64,000 nucleotides of DNA from Symbiotaphrina buchneri (taxonomy: Eukaryota; Ascomycota; Symbiotaphrinales; Symbiotaphrinaceae): the NCBI GenBank assembly GCA_001599915.1, contig BCIG01000002.1:744001-808000 (forward strand), read 5' to 3'. Positions 53,277-64,000 of the stretch are shown piece by piece. Positions within the stretch are counted from its first letter, which is position 1, and the number at the start of each line of letters is the position of its first letter. A program made the position numbers and the translations under genes. Under the pieces are notes generated by a model. It was not told the DNA's origin and made no database searches. It saw only the letters and a list, made by a program, of their open reading frames with translations.

Positions 53277-56200
53277 ATGAGTCAGAATTATTACCACCCC
53301 GAGGAGGCTGCTCCTACTGGGGGCTCGTCGTCCAACGGTCGAGCAAGCTCTCGCTCAAGCACGCCAATCCAGCGCAATAGCGGTCGCCCAAGTTACATGA
53401 CCGTTGGGTCTGGGTCCACGTCCGCGAGTGCCGCCGCTCTCACAGCGATGCTCGATCATGACTCCGGCTACAGTGGTAGCATTATTGGTGATGGAGAACC
53501 TGGCTCAAGTACAGATGGAGGCTGGCATCCGGGCTTAACCGACGACAGGTACACGCCGAGTCCTACGACTACTCGACCTGGCGAGTTGATTGCAAGTCGT
53601 AGGTTCTCCCGAACACCTTCGTTCCAACTATTGGTTGGCAGGTGCTGACTTGAGGAAATCACAGCAGAGGATGAGCGGCGGGTGTTAGCAAGCCATATCC
53701 ATCAGCTACATTAGTAAGTTCCAAGAAGTCCTCCGACATGTTTATCGCGACTCATGATTGCCGCAGCAACAAAAATAGGGTTGCCCTTGGCCGCGCAATA
53801 AATCGGACAATCGAGACCCTCAATGGCCTGCGTGAATTCAACTCGGGCTGGCCAGCTACGTACCCTGCTATGCAACCTCCGCCCTCTTCAGCTCCTGCTC
53901 CAACCCGCCCGGACCCTAGACCGGGTTTAGTACATACGCAGTCTATGGCTGGGGCTGTTGAACCGCAGTCAGTGTCGTCGCCGCCGCGACCTGGTGCGCT
54001 TCGTCGTGCAGGAACGACTGTCGGTGCCGAGACCGCGCAGGAGGAGTCTAGCTCTATGGCAACGCGGAGGCCACCAGCTGAGCCACGCTTGATCACACCA
54101 CAGGTCGCTCAGGAGTTCTCCATCCTCAAATTGGATCTCAAGTTGGGCGGCTTAAATCAGACCGAGCTGGTCCACTCTCTTGAGAAACAGTCAATAGCAT
54201 CTCTGTTGGATGGCAAGATATCGCAAAGTATAAGGCATCTACTAGCGCTCAGAGACAGGATAGAGGACACTTCCAGCAAGGTCCTGGTGACCGGAGACCT
54301 TAATGCTGGGAAATCGACCTTTTGCAATGCGCTCCTGCGGAGAAAGATACTACCTGAGGATCAACAGCCATGCACTAGCATCTTCTGTGAAGTTCTTGAC
54401 TGCCGGGAGAATGGAGGCATTGAGGAAGTCCATGCGATACCAAAGGACGCGGTCTATAATCGTCATGACGAGAGCACCTACGATGTCTATCCGCTTACCG
54501 ACCTGGAGAAAATCGTGGTAGACAATGACCGGTATAGCCAGGCGAAGGTCTACGTAAAGGATATCAGAACTGTCAATGAGTCCATATTGAACAACGGGGT
54601 GGTGGACATCTCCATAATTGACGCGCCCGGCCTGAACATGGATTCTCTGAAGACTACAGCGGTCTTCGCTCGCCAGGAGGAAATTGATGTGGTGGTTTTT
54701 GTTGTATCGGCAGCAAATCATTTCACATTATCAGCGAAGGAGTTTATCTGGAACGCTGCCCACGAGAAGGCATACCTGTTCATCGTCGTGAATGGGTTTG
54801 ACAATATCCGGGACAAGGAGAGATGCCAGAGGATGATATTGGAGCAAGTTGCTCATCTGAGTCCACGTACTTTCAAAGAGTCCGCAGAATTAGTACATTT
54901 TGTTTCAAGCAATGCAATCCCTGTCAGTCCTGCTGGGCCTCTGGCGGAAAGCGGTGCAAGCAGGGGCAGTGGAGGAGGTGGCGGTGGGGGTGGTGATCCT
55001 TCAGATGACGGCGATGATGATGCCCACGCACCGTCTTCCAAGAAGGGGAAAGGCAAGGAAAAGGAAAAGATTGAGGACTTTGAACAGCTGGAAGGTGCTC
55101 TGCGGCGGTTTGTTCTCGAAAAGCGAGCAAGATCAAAATTAGCGCCCGCTCGTACGTATCTGCTTAACGTGCTCAACGATATACAGACACTGGCCACAGT
55201 AAACAGGGATGTGGCGCAGTCAGAGCTGGACCGCGTAACGAGAGAACTGGAGGACCTTCAGCCGCTCTTTGAGCAGTCTAAGAAAGCGAAGAGCGAAGTC
55301 AGCGATGATATTGATCGTACCATTGAAGACACGTGCGCAGACATCTACAAGCACACACGTGAACGCCTTACTACTGTCATTGATCGTGTGGCAGAGCAGG
55401 ACCTCGGCGTACCTTATCCGGGTTTGTTCAATATTTTCCAATATGCGGAAGACATAAAATATGCGATGTTGGAACAGATAGCCGCCGAGGTTACAGCTTG
55501 TGAGGAAACCGCTCGGCAGCGAACAGTCCAAGGTGTATCAACCATCAAGTCCCTTGGGTTGTTGCATCTCGGCGATGACTACACTGATTTGGCTTTCCGG
55601 TCGGACATCATGTTCCGGAAAAAACGGGACGTGGTTGCCAGACATGTGGACACAGACGTTGAATTCTGGGACTTCTTTGACCTAGCATCTCTTTGGGAAC
55701 GCCAAGAGAAGGTCGCTGGCACTGGAATGGCCGTGACTGTCTTTGGGGTCATGGGAGGCCGTCTGATAGGTGGAGTCTCGTGGCTAGATGCGACCATGAG
55801 GGCGACAAGGGCCCTAGGACCAAGAGGCATACAAAGACTGGTACTCCCAACCTTGGTCTTAGCAGGTGAGGGGCATTGACCGATCCATTTCCACCGCGGC
55901 ATATACTAACAATCAATAGCATCAGGCATTATTGCCTACGCCGTCTATTCCATCCCGGTGTCTCTACCTCGGCGCCTATCCAATAAGTTGGCTGCTCATC
56001 TTTCTGCGCTCGACTACACCCACGCGAACTCTTTGCGGATTTCTTCGGAAGTGCGCAAAGTTCTTCGGTATCCCGCCGATAATCTCCGTGTTGGTCTGCA
56101 ACGCTCAGTGGAGAAGCTTGGCCATCGCAGGGAAGAAATCAGCAAGCTCCGGTCTGAGAGTCTCGTAGCACGGAAGTACTTTGGCAATCTGGTCAACGAA

Positions 56201-56281
56201 AGTGCGGAGATTGCTCGCACTGTTGAGCGAGTCGATCTGGAGGGTCCAGCCCCGGGCATAGCTGCCGCTTACGAATCCTGA
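53277..56281 (+). CDS. FZO1: mitofusin Fzo1
   Basis: Four exons: 53277-53598, 53665-53713, 53767-55865 and 55920-56281; product 943 residues. After a Ser/Pro-rich N-terminus comes a heptad region (AINRTIETLNGLREF), then the dynamin-type GTPase starting near residue 290: G1 is VTGDLNAGKSTF, G2 the Thr in QPCTSIFCEV, G3 DAPGLN, G4 in VVNGFDNI. A Gly- and Asp/Lys-rich linker (54960-55075) separates it from a coiled coil (VAQSELDRVTRELEDLQPLF). Two membrane segments are split by the last intron (MAVTVFGVMGGRLIGGVSW; LVLPTLVLAASGIIAYAVY). A second heptad repeat ends the protein. Fzo1 tethers and fuses mitochondrial outer membranes. The poly-Gly linker is a lineage-type insertion. Confidence 0.95.
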
Positions 56282-56605
56282 TTTTGGAAGCAACACGAGT
56301 TCACTATCTGCATCATCTAGGCTTGGGGCGTTTGGCTTGGATGGAACACTGGTCTTAGCGGCATTGAGTTTGTAATTTCATGACTGTCACTACCATGCGA
56401 GAGTTGTGTCCTGTTCTTGACTGCCCTTTGCACTCTGCTTTGCATACGCTCTTCTTTTTAGCATGTTCGTTGTCGTAAGAAGTTCGCGGACATTCGTGAT
56501 GTGAGCTCTAGCATTTTATTTGTATTGGATGGGTACTCCTCTTCGAAATCACGAAAACAAGTAGAAAGCCAAGGAAACTGACAAGTTTCATGCACAAGTA
56601 GCTAT
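56282..56605. other. intergenic, convergent FZO1 / uL15m
   Basis: About 320 bases between stop codons; likely both 3' UTRs. No features seen. Confidence 0.5.
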
Positions 56606-57636
56606 CTACCAGATGCGGTTCGCCTCCTTGGTGACACCAGACGCTCCCCCAGCATCCGTGCTGGCATCGCCTCTACGCGGCTTACTCTGGCCCGGCGTCT
56701 TGAAGAACAAACTAGGACCCTGCCCTCTCTGTAACATATGACTGAGGTAGCCGCGGTGTGCAGGATCGCGATAATATTCGATGTCTTTCCTGCCTGTGGG
56801 GTCGGGCAGGCGGTACTGGAATGATTTTGAAGGGTCGACTGTGCCCATCGTCGTTGACAGATGGGCTTGATATTCCGCCGTCGATTCGCCCCGCAAAATC
56901 CGCCTTATCGAAGCTTTGGTGTAGTAGCGCGTGGTAACGGTACCACCAGCGGCTTCGATGGCCGCGATAGCAGTTGCTGAAGCCCGAGATGCAACAATCT
57001 GGATCGGAACGCGGAGTTTCTCGGCACCCTGCAACATTCAGCACACGATGATATTAAGGAATCGTAGGAGCCGCTTATTGAGACCGACGTACCCTTGCGA
57101 GAATCTTCACGCCGTCCTTGACACCATGCAAGCAGCGAGAATCATTCAGCTCCTTCAGCGTGATGGGCTTGGACGGATCAATCCGGCCTTGATCAATCCA
57201 ATCCTGTAACCGATCAAGGTTCAAAGGGGACATTTCGACCGAAAAGCTGTGTACAGTAGCCATCAGTCCACGAACTCACAAACTTGGGCACCAAGGCGAG
57301 TCAGCGCTGCAGTGCAGGACCATACCTTTGGTAGAAGCCTCTTTCCCCGTGCACAACATGATCGGGAGTCTGACCGCCATTGAAGCCTGCTGGAACCTTG
57401 CCATGCTGCTTCTGCCCTTTATGACCTCTGCCGGACGTTTTGCCCTTGCCTGATGATGGACCTCGACCCCGTCGGATTTTCTTGTTGTAAGCACCGGGAT
57501 TGTCGGCGAGCGAGGAGAGGATAGACGCTGCTCGCTGCTGTTGTTGGAGAAAGGGCAGCAGGAACGACGAAAGCGGCCGGTTCGAAATATCCAAGGCAGC
57601 ACAGGCACCGAGGAATCGAGGCAAGCGTAGCGGCAT
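56606..57636 (-). CDS. MRPL10: mitochondrial large-subunit ribosomal protein uL15m
   Basis: Three exons: 57326-57636, 57093-57246 and 56606-57028; product 295 residues. Residues 1-35 look like a mitochondrial presequence (MPLRLPRFLGACAALDISNR). The bacterial L15 signature follows: NKKIRRGRGPSSGKGKTSGR, GHKGQKQHGKVPAGFNGGQT, then FSVEMSPLNLDRLQDWIDQG and LRVPIQIVASRASATAIAAI. The C-terminal extension (YRDPAHRGYLSHMLQRGQGP) is a mitochondrial-type addition. uL15m sits near the exit side of the large mitoribosomal subunit. The gene lies tail to tail with FZO1, another mitochondrial gene. Confidence 0.94.
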
Positions 57637-58075
57637 GGTCGTCGTCTGTTGCGCTCACGCTTCCAGTAGGGCTGCAGAGTCAAGTCAGAATTATCAACTC
57701 GTTCGGAGTTGGAGGTTGATTTAGCTGCAGTTTTGAGTTTCCGGCGCCAAGACCTTGAGCCCAGCCCGCCGCTTGACCCTTTTTCCCCAGATCAGGCTCC
57801 TTATATTCTGCTACGGGGAGGAACTGCTTCGACACCCGGGACTATTGGAAGTTCATTGGAACTTCACCGAGAAAGTGTTACTATAAGCCTGCGCCTTACT
57901 GCTGTGCTCAAACTCAGGTGGCTCCAACAATTGCGCTTGTGCGTACTGAGAATCAGGACGTCAGAAAACAAGCGCACCACGACTTTCCTGCCATGGTAGA
58001 GCAGCTTCTGAACTGCCGACTACGCGAAGGAGAGTGGCCGGCCACAGTGGGCCCTACTCGGAGCTTATCGTCAAG
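57637..58075. promoter_or_regulatory. divergent upstream region uL15m / GT90
   Basis: About 440 bases between divergent starts. No gene or repeat recognised; it holds both promoters. Confidence 0.5.
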
Positions 58076-60239
58076 ATGACTTCTTTCGATGATGATAAGA
58101 GGCGGCTCTTTTTCTTCGTGGCCGCAGTCGGGTTTCTTCTGATAGTTGTGGATATTATCGCCATATCGGGCACGGATGTTGGAGATCGATTACGGCGTGT
58201 CCACATACCGGGCACCAAGGACCTGAGCGATGCGGAGAAGATCCCTACTCCTGCCGACATTGTAAAGTCTCATCAGATGTTTCTGCTGTGTGGCTGCCTG
58301 TCAGGAGCTAATAGAGCATTTAGGGTTCGGACCTTCCATCCTGGTACGATGAAGGGGAGACTTTGAGCCACCAGGACTCAGTGGACAGACATCCTATTGC
58401 TACCTTGATGAAAGAAGCCGATGAACGTTGGACGGCCTACGAGGACGATCGCACCGTTACCTTCAAACAAACTGTTGCCCAGTACCGACAGAAACATGGC
58501 CGCCATCCGCCTCCAGGGTTCAAAGAGGTAAGGGACGGGTTTCAGATCATTTGATATGGCAGCTAATAGGGGCTATAGTGGTATCGATACGCACGTGATA
58601 GGAATGTGCATAATATCGTTGATTTCGAGCAGGTTATGGACGATCTACGACCGTTCTGGGCGGTAGAACCGAAAGCCATAAGACTACTAGCGGCGCACAT
58701 GTCTGAAAAGGAGGAAGATGGCATTGCTGGTATACATATCCGTAACCATACTGTGGTCAAACTCACGAACCAATCCTGGCGCTCCGAGACAATGGCGACC
58801 CTTATTGAGAGATTCATTGAATACCTACCAGACATGGACATTGCAATGAACAGACTAGATCAGCCCCGGATTGTCGTGCCTTGGGAGGATATGCAAGCGT
58901 TGTTGGCGAAGGAAAAGATTTCCAGACAACTACCCCCAGACGCAATTGACAGCTGGTCCCCCCTTATGCCAGGGATGCTTGAAGTCGCTGCTGCGAGTAG
59001 TACCGGAAGCACGGAACGTGAGGATCCTGGCTGGTTTCCCGCACATGGGAAGCAATATATGGACCTGGCTCAATTGGCGTGTCCACCGGAGTCACATGCT
59101 CGAAATCGTACTGGGACCTTCAGTGCAGCCGAGAGTCTGTACAAAAGTCATATGGGCGGCCTTATTACGGACTTCAACAGATCCACTGATTTATGCACTA
59201 TTGGACCAGAGGTTCAAGACAAGCATGGATTTTTATATTCCGCTTCGAGCATCATTGCTTCTAAAAGGCTCCTCCCTGTATTCGGTGAATGCAAGGTCAA
59301 TGTGAATAGCGATATTTTATTTCCAGCGAACATGTACTGGCGGCATGATGACCGATATGACTATGATGATGAGTTCGACTATGAGTGGAAGAAAAAGGAA
59401 GACGTCATGGTCTGGAGAGGAGTCAGCTCCGGTGGGGTCCAGGTGGCAGACAACTGGCAGAGGATGCATCGGCAACGTCTTGTTCAGCTCACGAATCACA
59501 CGGCCATGCAGGGAAAGGAGGTCCGCATTCTGAGTGAGGTTGTCGAGAAGAAGGGCGAGTACGAGAACTTTCGTCAGTTTCAACCGTCCCGTTTCGCGGA
59601 AAACCATACGGACGTTGGCTTCGTCGAGTTATGGGGCTGTGTCCCGAACTGTGATTTTTATGCGGACGTGTTCAGCCTCAAGAATCAGACCACGCTATCG
59701 GAGCAATTCAAGTATAAATATGTTGTCGATGTGGACGGACACTCCTTTTCTGGCCGTTGGCGGGCTTTTCTTCAAAGCAAGTCATTGGGCGTCAAAGCAA
59801 CCATCTTTCGGGAATGGCATGACTCGCGACTATTTGCATGGCGGCACTTTGTTCCGATGGACAATCGCTTTGACGACTTGTACACCATTCTGACATACTT
59901 CGTCGGCTACGGAATGCGTGGTGAGAGGTCGCCGGAGGACAATTACATTAATGGCGATGCGTATGTGCCGGAGCATGGCGCAGAGGCGCAGAGGATTGCG
60001 CAGCAAGGCAGGGAATGGGCTGCCAAAGTCCTGCGAGCGGAAGATATCGAGGTATGTGAATACAGTGGGCGATGTGTTTATATGGACGGTGGGCTAACGC
60101 GACCTCGTCGTAGATATATACGTTCCGCCTGCTTCTCGAGTATGCCCGCATTATTGACGACAACAGGGACATGCTGGGCTACGCTGGTGATGGCAGCGAG
60201 CTCGACCATTATGACAGTGGCTTGGGCTTCCGCCGATAG
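58076..60239 (+). CDS. GT90 / CAP10-type glycosyltransferase
   Basis: Four exons: 58076-58261, 58324-58527, 58579-60051 and 60114-60239; product 662 residues. Residues ~8-29 form a signal anchor (RRLFFFVAAVGFLLIVVDII), so the enzyme is a type II Golgi or ER protein. The luminal part has the CAP10/KTEL signatures: RHPPPGFKEWYRYARDR, FGECKVNVNSDILFPANMYW, VMVWRGVSSGGVQVADNWQR, YKYVVDVDGHSFSGRWRAFL, ATIFREWHDSRLFAWRHFVP and the C-terminal RLLLEYARIIDDNRDM. Cryptococcus CAP10 relatives are beta-1,2-xylosyltransferases; the donor sugar here is unknown. The first intron (58262-58323) was placed from the in-frame GSDLPSWYDEG block that follows it. Confidence 0.92.
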
Positions 60240-60547
60240 TCCTGAGAACCAGTTGGTGCTGCGACCGGCTCAGATGCTTTTCCGGATGGATACTTTTTCG
60301 GCATTTCTTGGAGTTCGGAGGCTGAGACAACTTTGGGCGCATGTACAAAATCAGTATGGCCTTGTATATTATTGGCATCTAGAAGCATAGCAGTACGGAG
60401 TATAACAGCATCCGTTCAAACGCGGTTTAACGCCATCATGGATCAACTCGTATGTAAGACACTATGCTGCCGACTACTAATGTACAACTATTCCGGCTGC
60501 CATTCCCTTGACAATTACTCGTGAACGCCGTAAGCCTGCAAAATAGA
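60240..60547. other. intergenic, convergent GT90 / hydrolase
   Basis: About 310 bases between stop codons. A GTACGGAGTATA element lies near 60392. No gene. Confidence 0.5.
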
Positions 60548-61894
60548 CTACAGATCCTCGTGGATCCTCATGCCTCCATCCCCATCGCTGGTCTCATACC
60601 AGTCGTTGCGCGTCCACTGGATGACAAGATCTTTCGCCATCTCACCCATTGCATAAAAGCCAGGATTCTCTTTGGGAAAGAACATGGACATATGTGCCCA
60701 CGTCTCGTCGGTAGCTTGATCGTTGACCGCCTTGTGGAAATACTTCTTGAGTTCGCTCTTCGGCAATGCACAAAATGTCCGCTCGCTTCCCAGGATAGTC
60801 GAACCTGCGGTCTTCCTGGCGGCGGCTGCCGCACCCAAGCATGTGTATAAGTCTGCAAAGCCCAGTCCATGTTGTTGGGTGAGCATGACGACGGACACGA
60901 CACGTTTCCGGAGCTCCTCTCCTCGCATAAGGCATCCAACAAACTCAAGATGGCTGCCAACCCAATTCCACCCCTCGGACAGTTGATCACGCTTTAGATA
61001 GGCAGCCGCTCCGCCAGCCGCTACGGCACCAGCAGCACCAGCGTACATAGCTACGCGGCCCCAACGTTGCCATCCGGAGGCATTGGAGGCTTCGGAGGAG
61101 GCGGCGACGGCAGCGGCGCCAGACGAGGCCGAGGCTTCTCTTGATTGCTCCTGAGCTTTTCTACCGCTGAACTTCTGTACTGCAGCATCGGCCGTCTCCT
61201 TCCCGGACCAAAACATGCCCGCAAGGCTCGACAGCTGCTCGTAAGTGCTAGCTGCCGTTCTGTAGTGGCCCTCGGCACCGTGCGCAATCACGCCAGGTGA
61301 GATGCCTAGGTAAGGGGTATCAAAAGCCAAGGTGCCTTGAATGAATGGGAACATGAGGCTAGTAGTTTCCGCAGATTCGGAGATGGTCTGGTCACCGGCG
61401 ATGGAGAGGAGTGTTTCCGCAGCCACAATGCCACTGAAGTGGCCAAGTCAGCCTGTACGTTATGGCAATAACAAGTTATAGAACGTCTGATCTACCCACC
61501 CCATCGAGTGTCCCACAAGGATGGTCCGGACGCTGGGATCTACTGTGGGCGAAGGGGTCCCTGCCTCGACCTCCAAGTCGATAACCTTGTTCTGCAGCCT
61601 TCGAACGATCAGTAGGACCTTCCATAGCATGTCCAATTGCACCTACCATTCTCTGAATCTGCCTACGCATTGGTGTAGGTCACCTCTCGTCTCGAACTTG
61701 GGGTATTGGACGGCGACAACATCGATCCTGGGCAGCGCATGGCTGACGAGGGCCCGGAGATGCTCTGGAAATGTGCCGAAGGTGTCATCGCCGCCCTTTG
61801 AGAGGATCAGTTACCGCGCGTGCCTCGGGAGGAGTAGTCAAGGACCACATACCTTGAAACCATGGATGAAGCATAACAGCAGCGTTTTCCTCAT
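60548..61894 (-). CDS. alpha/beta hydrolase, DUF676-like putative lipase
   Basis: Four exons: 61853-61894, 61647-61795, 61500-61598 and 60548-61433; product 391 residues. The start MRKTLLLCFIHGFKGGDDTF opens the hydrolase fold with the HGF oxyanion strand. DVVAVQYPKFETRG follows, and the nucleophile elbow is GHSMGG (Ser95). The C-terminal half is Ala-rich with a hydrophobic stretch VAMYAGAAGAVAAGGAAAYL (about residues 225-247), possibly a membrane helix or hairpin. Fungal relatives are uncharacterised serine esterases/lipases. The reading frame stays open well upstream of this ATG, so an upstream exon or leader peptide cannot be excluded. A 48-nt intron (61599-61646) ends in AAG rather than CAG/TAG. 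Confidence 0.85.
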
Positions 61895-63025
61895 GCTGGC
61901 GACATGGCTGCTGGCGTTGGTCACTGCCAGATGCTGCTCATCGTCATTGGTGATCAAGAGGTGTGGCTGAGGCGGCCGTAGTCTTGCGAGCTTGGCTGGC
62001 CTGTGGCTGGAGCGACCGACATATTCGTACCTCCCGTTGCTAGCCTGCGCCTCGGCCTCCTGATGCCTCCGACACCCGCTGGTTTACAACGTAGAGGGTG
62101 GATCTCCACTCCAATCTTCGTATCCCTTAGTGGAGGGCCAGTCTATGGTCAAATAACAGAGCGCAAATATTATTATTATTTGGTCGAATAATAAATGACG
62201 AATATGGCGCTCGTCCACCGAGCTTGCAAGAGACTCCTTCGCAAACAGGGGAAAAAAAGGACAACAACAATATGGCCTGATTTCTTCGATGGCCGGCTCG
62301 GGGTGGATCCTCCGTACTGTGCATGGGGCTACTACTAGTGTGCAGCTCCAAGTATTACTTTATTTAGTATAGCGAATTGTTGATATATGCGACGATAGGT
62401 GGATTCGAGAGGAGCATTATTAATTGAGATCGATGAGATGCAAAGAGCCAGAGGCCCAGCGCTGTACATGTAGTCTCAGGATATTTAGATGTAGCGGTGC
62501 CAGAGGCCAATGTCTTGTCTTTGCTGAGAGGTAAGTCTTACTAGAGATTTGGCGGGCCTGTGGTCCAGATATAAAGATATATAATGGCCTGTCACCATCT
62601 AGCTGGCTACAGATGTGAGAAAGCTCAAACAATGTAGAGATTCGAGATATGATGGCGTATACATATTTATGAGGACCCGCAAACATGTACTTGCACCTCA
62701 TAGAAGCTGGGTTCTGCTCATTCATTATTGTGACTGTTAAGATAATAATATCAACGATGACTCGCTGTTCGGAAAAATGAGATTCGCCGGTAGCGGTTTT
62801 CTTATCTCTTTTTAACCGCCGGCTTGGCTGACATGGCGTCGTTTTAGGCTTGCACGGATAGCGACAAAAGTAAAAAAAAAAGGTTGGTCTCAGCAGCTGT
62901 GTCGATACCTACCTCCTTCGTGCACCCCTACGCGGGCCAAGAGACAACGACCACCAATTGCTCGCCCTCTCGACCGCCTCGCAGCGCTTTCTGGCCCGGC
63001 CATCTACCTGGCTGCCATCACCGTG
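61895..63025. promoter_or_regulatory. divergent upstream region hydrolase / NDE
   Basis: About 1.1 kb. The part next to the hydrolase stays open in its frame and may include leader or N-terminal exons. The middle (62160-62760) is AT-rich, with an ATTATTATTATTTGG run near 62171. A short poly-A tract lies at 62872-62881. A TCCGTACTGTGC element occurs near 62311. No separate gene seen. Confidence 0.5.
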
Positions 63026-64000
63026 ATGAGGCCAATGGCATCGACGACGCGAATGGCTTCGGCCACCACGTCTGCGCTGCAGTCCGTTGCTCGTCGCCGA
63101 ACTTTTGCGACGTCACAGTACCGGCAGAAGGGCTTGCGTCCGGCGACGAGGTCCAAAATCCCGCAAGCACAGTTGCGCGTGGCATTCCGGAGGGCCTATG
63201 CTGATGTCGCACCTGTCAAGAAGCCGAAGAGATTCCCCTTTCTCAGATGGCTTTGGAGGGCGACCTACTTGTCAGCTCTGGGTGGTGTGGGCTATTTCGC
63301 CTACAACGTGTACCACCTGCGCCATCCGGGCCCGCAAGCGGAACCTGATTCCAGCAAGAAGACGTTGGTCATCCTTGGTATGTGCTTCGTGGGATGTCTG
63401 GCTTGCACAGATGATCTAACTTTCATAGGCACGGGCTGGGGATCTGTCTCGCTGCTCAAAAAACTGGACACGGAGAACTACAATGTCATCATCATCTCGC
63501 CGCGCAACTATTTCATCTTCACTCCTCTGCTCCCGTCATGTACTACAGGAACCATCGAGCATCGCTCTATCATGGAACCGATCCGCAGTATCACCAGGCA
63601 TAAGAAGGGCGCCGTCAAATTCTACGAAGCCGACGCAACTAAGATCGACTATGAGAAAAAGATAGTGTACATTTCCGACGATTCCGAAATCAAGGGGGAC
63701 ACCTTCAACACTGAGGTGCCATTTGACATGCTTGTCGTTGGTGTTGGGGCTGAAAATGCCACCTTCGGTAGGTCTTTTGTTCCCTTTTGAGTCGTGGTAG
63801 AGCTCCTCTAATCATGCCGTAGGGATTCCGGGCGTGCGAGAGCACTCATGCTTCTTGAAGGAGGTAGGCGACGCTCAGGCTATCCGTAAGCGGATTATGG
63901 ACTGTGTAGAGACTGCCACCTTCAAAGACCAGAAGCCTGAGGAGGCGGCACGTTTGTTACATATGGTCGTAGTAGGAGGTGGGCCTACTGGTGTAGAATT
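63026..64000 (+). CDS. NDE1: external alternative NADH dehydrogenase (3' partial)
   Basis: Exons 63026-63377, 63429-63767 and 63823 to beyond the window. The N-terminus is a mitochondrial presequence ([20 protein letters not shown]), followed by a membrane segment ([20 protein letters not shown]). The first Rossmann motif is split by intron 1 ([17 protein letters not shown]). Type II NADH dehydrogenase blocks follow: [73 protein letters not shown] and [20 protein letters not shown]. The second dinucleotide motif, [11 protein letters not shown], is at the window edge. The enzyme oxidises NADH to feed ubiquinone without proton pumping. The TM after the presequence suits an outward-facing (external) form; the C-terminal half is not visible. 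Confidence 0.93.

Noticed and set aside
61647-61795. Possible frameshift in the hydrolase second exon
   Set aside because: On rereading, the GGTGACCTACACC sequence keeps the frame and all four exons join in phase.

Overview
This window looks like nuclear chromosomal DNA of a filamentous ascomycete (Pezizomycotina). The genes are intron-rich. The introns are mostly 47-110 nt, with GT-AG ends and CTRAY-like branch points. The gene set is typical of this group: a SamB/Mub1 MYND protein, a fungal GT15 mannosyltransferase, a GT90/CAP10 protein, a fungal homeodomain factor and an external NADH dehydrogenase. I cannot place the order. All gene models below were assembled by hand from reading frames, splice sites and family resemblance, and intron phases were checked for consistency.

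Layout. 0-12 kb: the 3' part of an RFTS-domain chromatin gene, EBP2 (ribosome biogenesis), a tiny HSBP1 gene, a tigA/ERp38-type protein disulfide isomerase, MKT1, and samB/MUB1. 12-20 kb: a gene-poor stretch around the heterotrimeric G-beta gene and, 2.4 kb away, its probable chaperone, a phosducin-like gene. 20-31 kb: a minus-strand run of a doubtful small gene, TAF14 (YEATS), RanBP1/YRB1, a 792-residue one-TM protein of unknown role, and a GT15 alpha-1,2-mannosyltransferase. 31-41 kb: a DUF4604 gene with an apparent frameshift, PRP19, a RING-like protein, PHS1 (fatty-acid elongation dehydratase), an AAGAB/p34 adaptin-binding protein, SmD3, and GEP4 (cardiolipin pathway phosphatase). 41-49 kb: a homeodomain factor, a 2-kb motif-rich divergent promoter, PUS4 and a SLC35F-like transporter with a 6-nt microexon. 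49-64 kb: a PP2C phosphatase, VPS2/DID4 (ESCRT-III), FZO1 mitofusin, mitochondrial uL15, a GT90 protein, a GHSMGG serine hydrolase, and the 5' part of an external NADH dehydrogenase.

The genes are mainly housekeeping and do not form a biosynthetic cluster. Two themes stand out: G-beta next to a phosducin-like chaperone, and several mitochondrial genes (PUS4, GEP4, FZO1, uL15m, NDE). Intergenic regions, not exons, carry many copies of two short palindromic motifs: a TAAGGTACC/GGTACCTTA family and a TACGGAGTA/TACTCCGTA family. I recognised no transposon, LTR element, virus-like element, CRISPR array, rRNA or tRNA, and no clearly novel multi-gene system. The best leads are the frameshifted DUF4604 gene, the microexon, the stop-free 3n introns and the intergenic palindromes.
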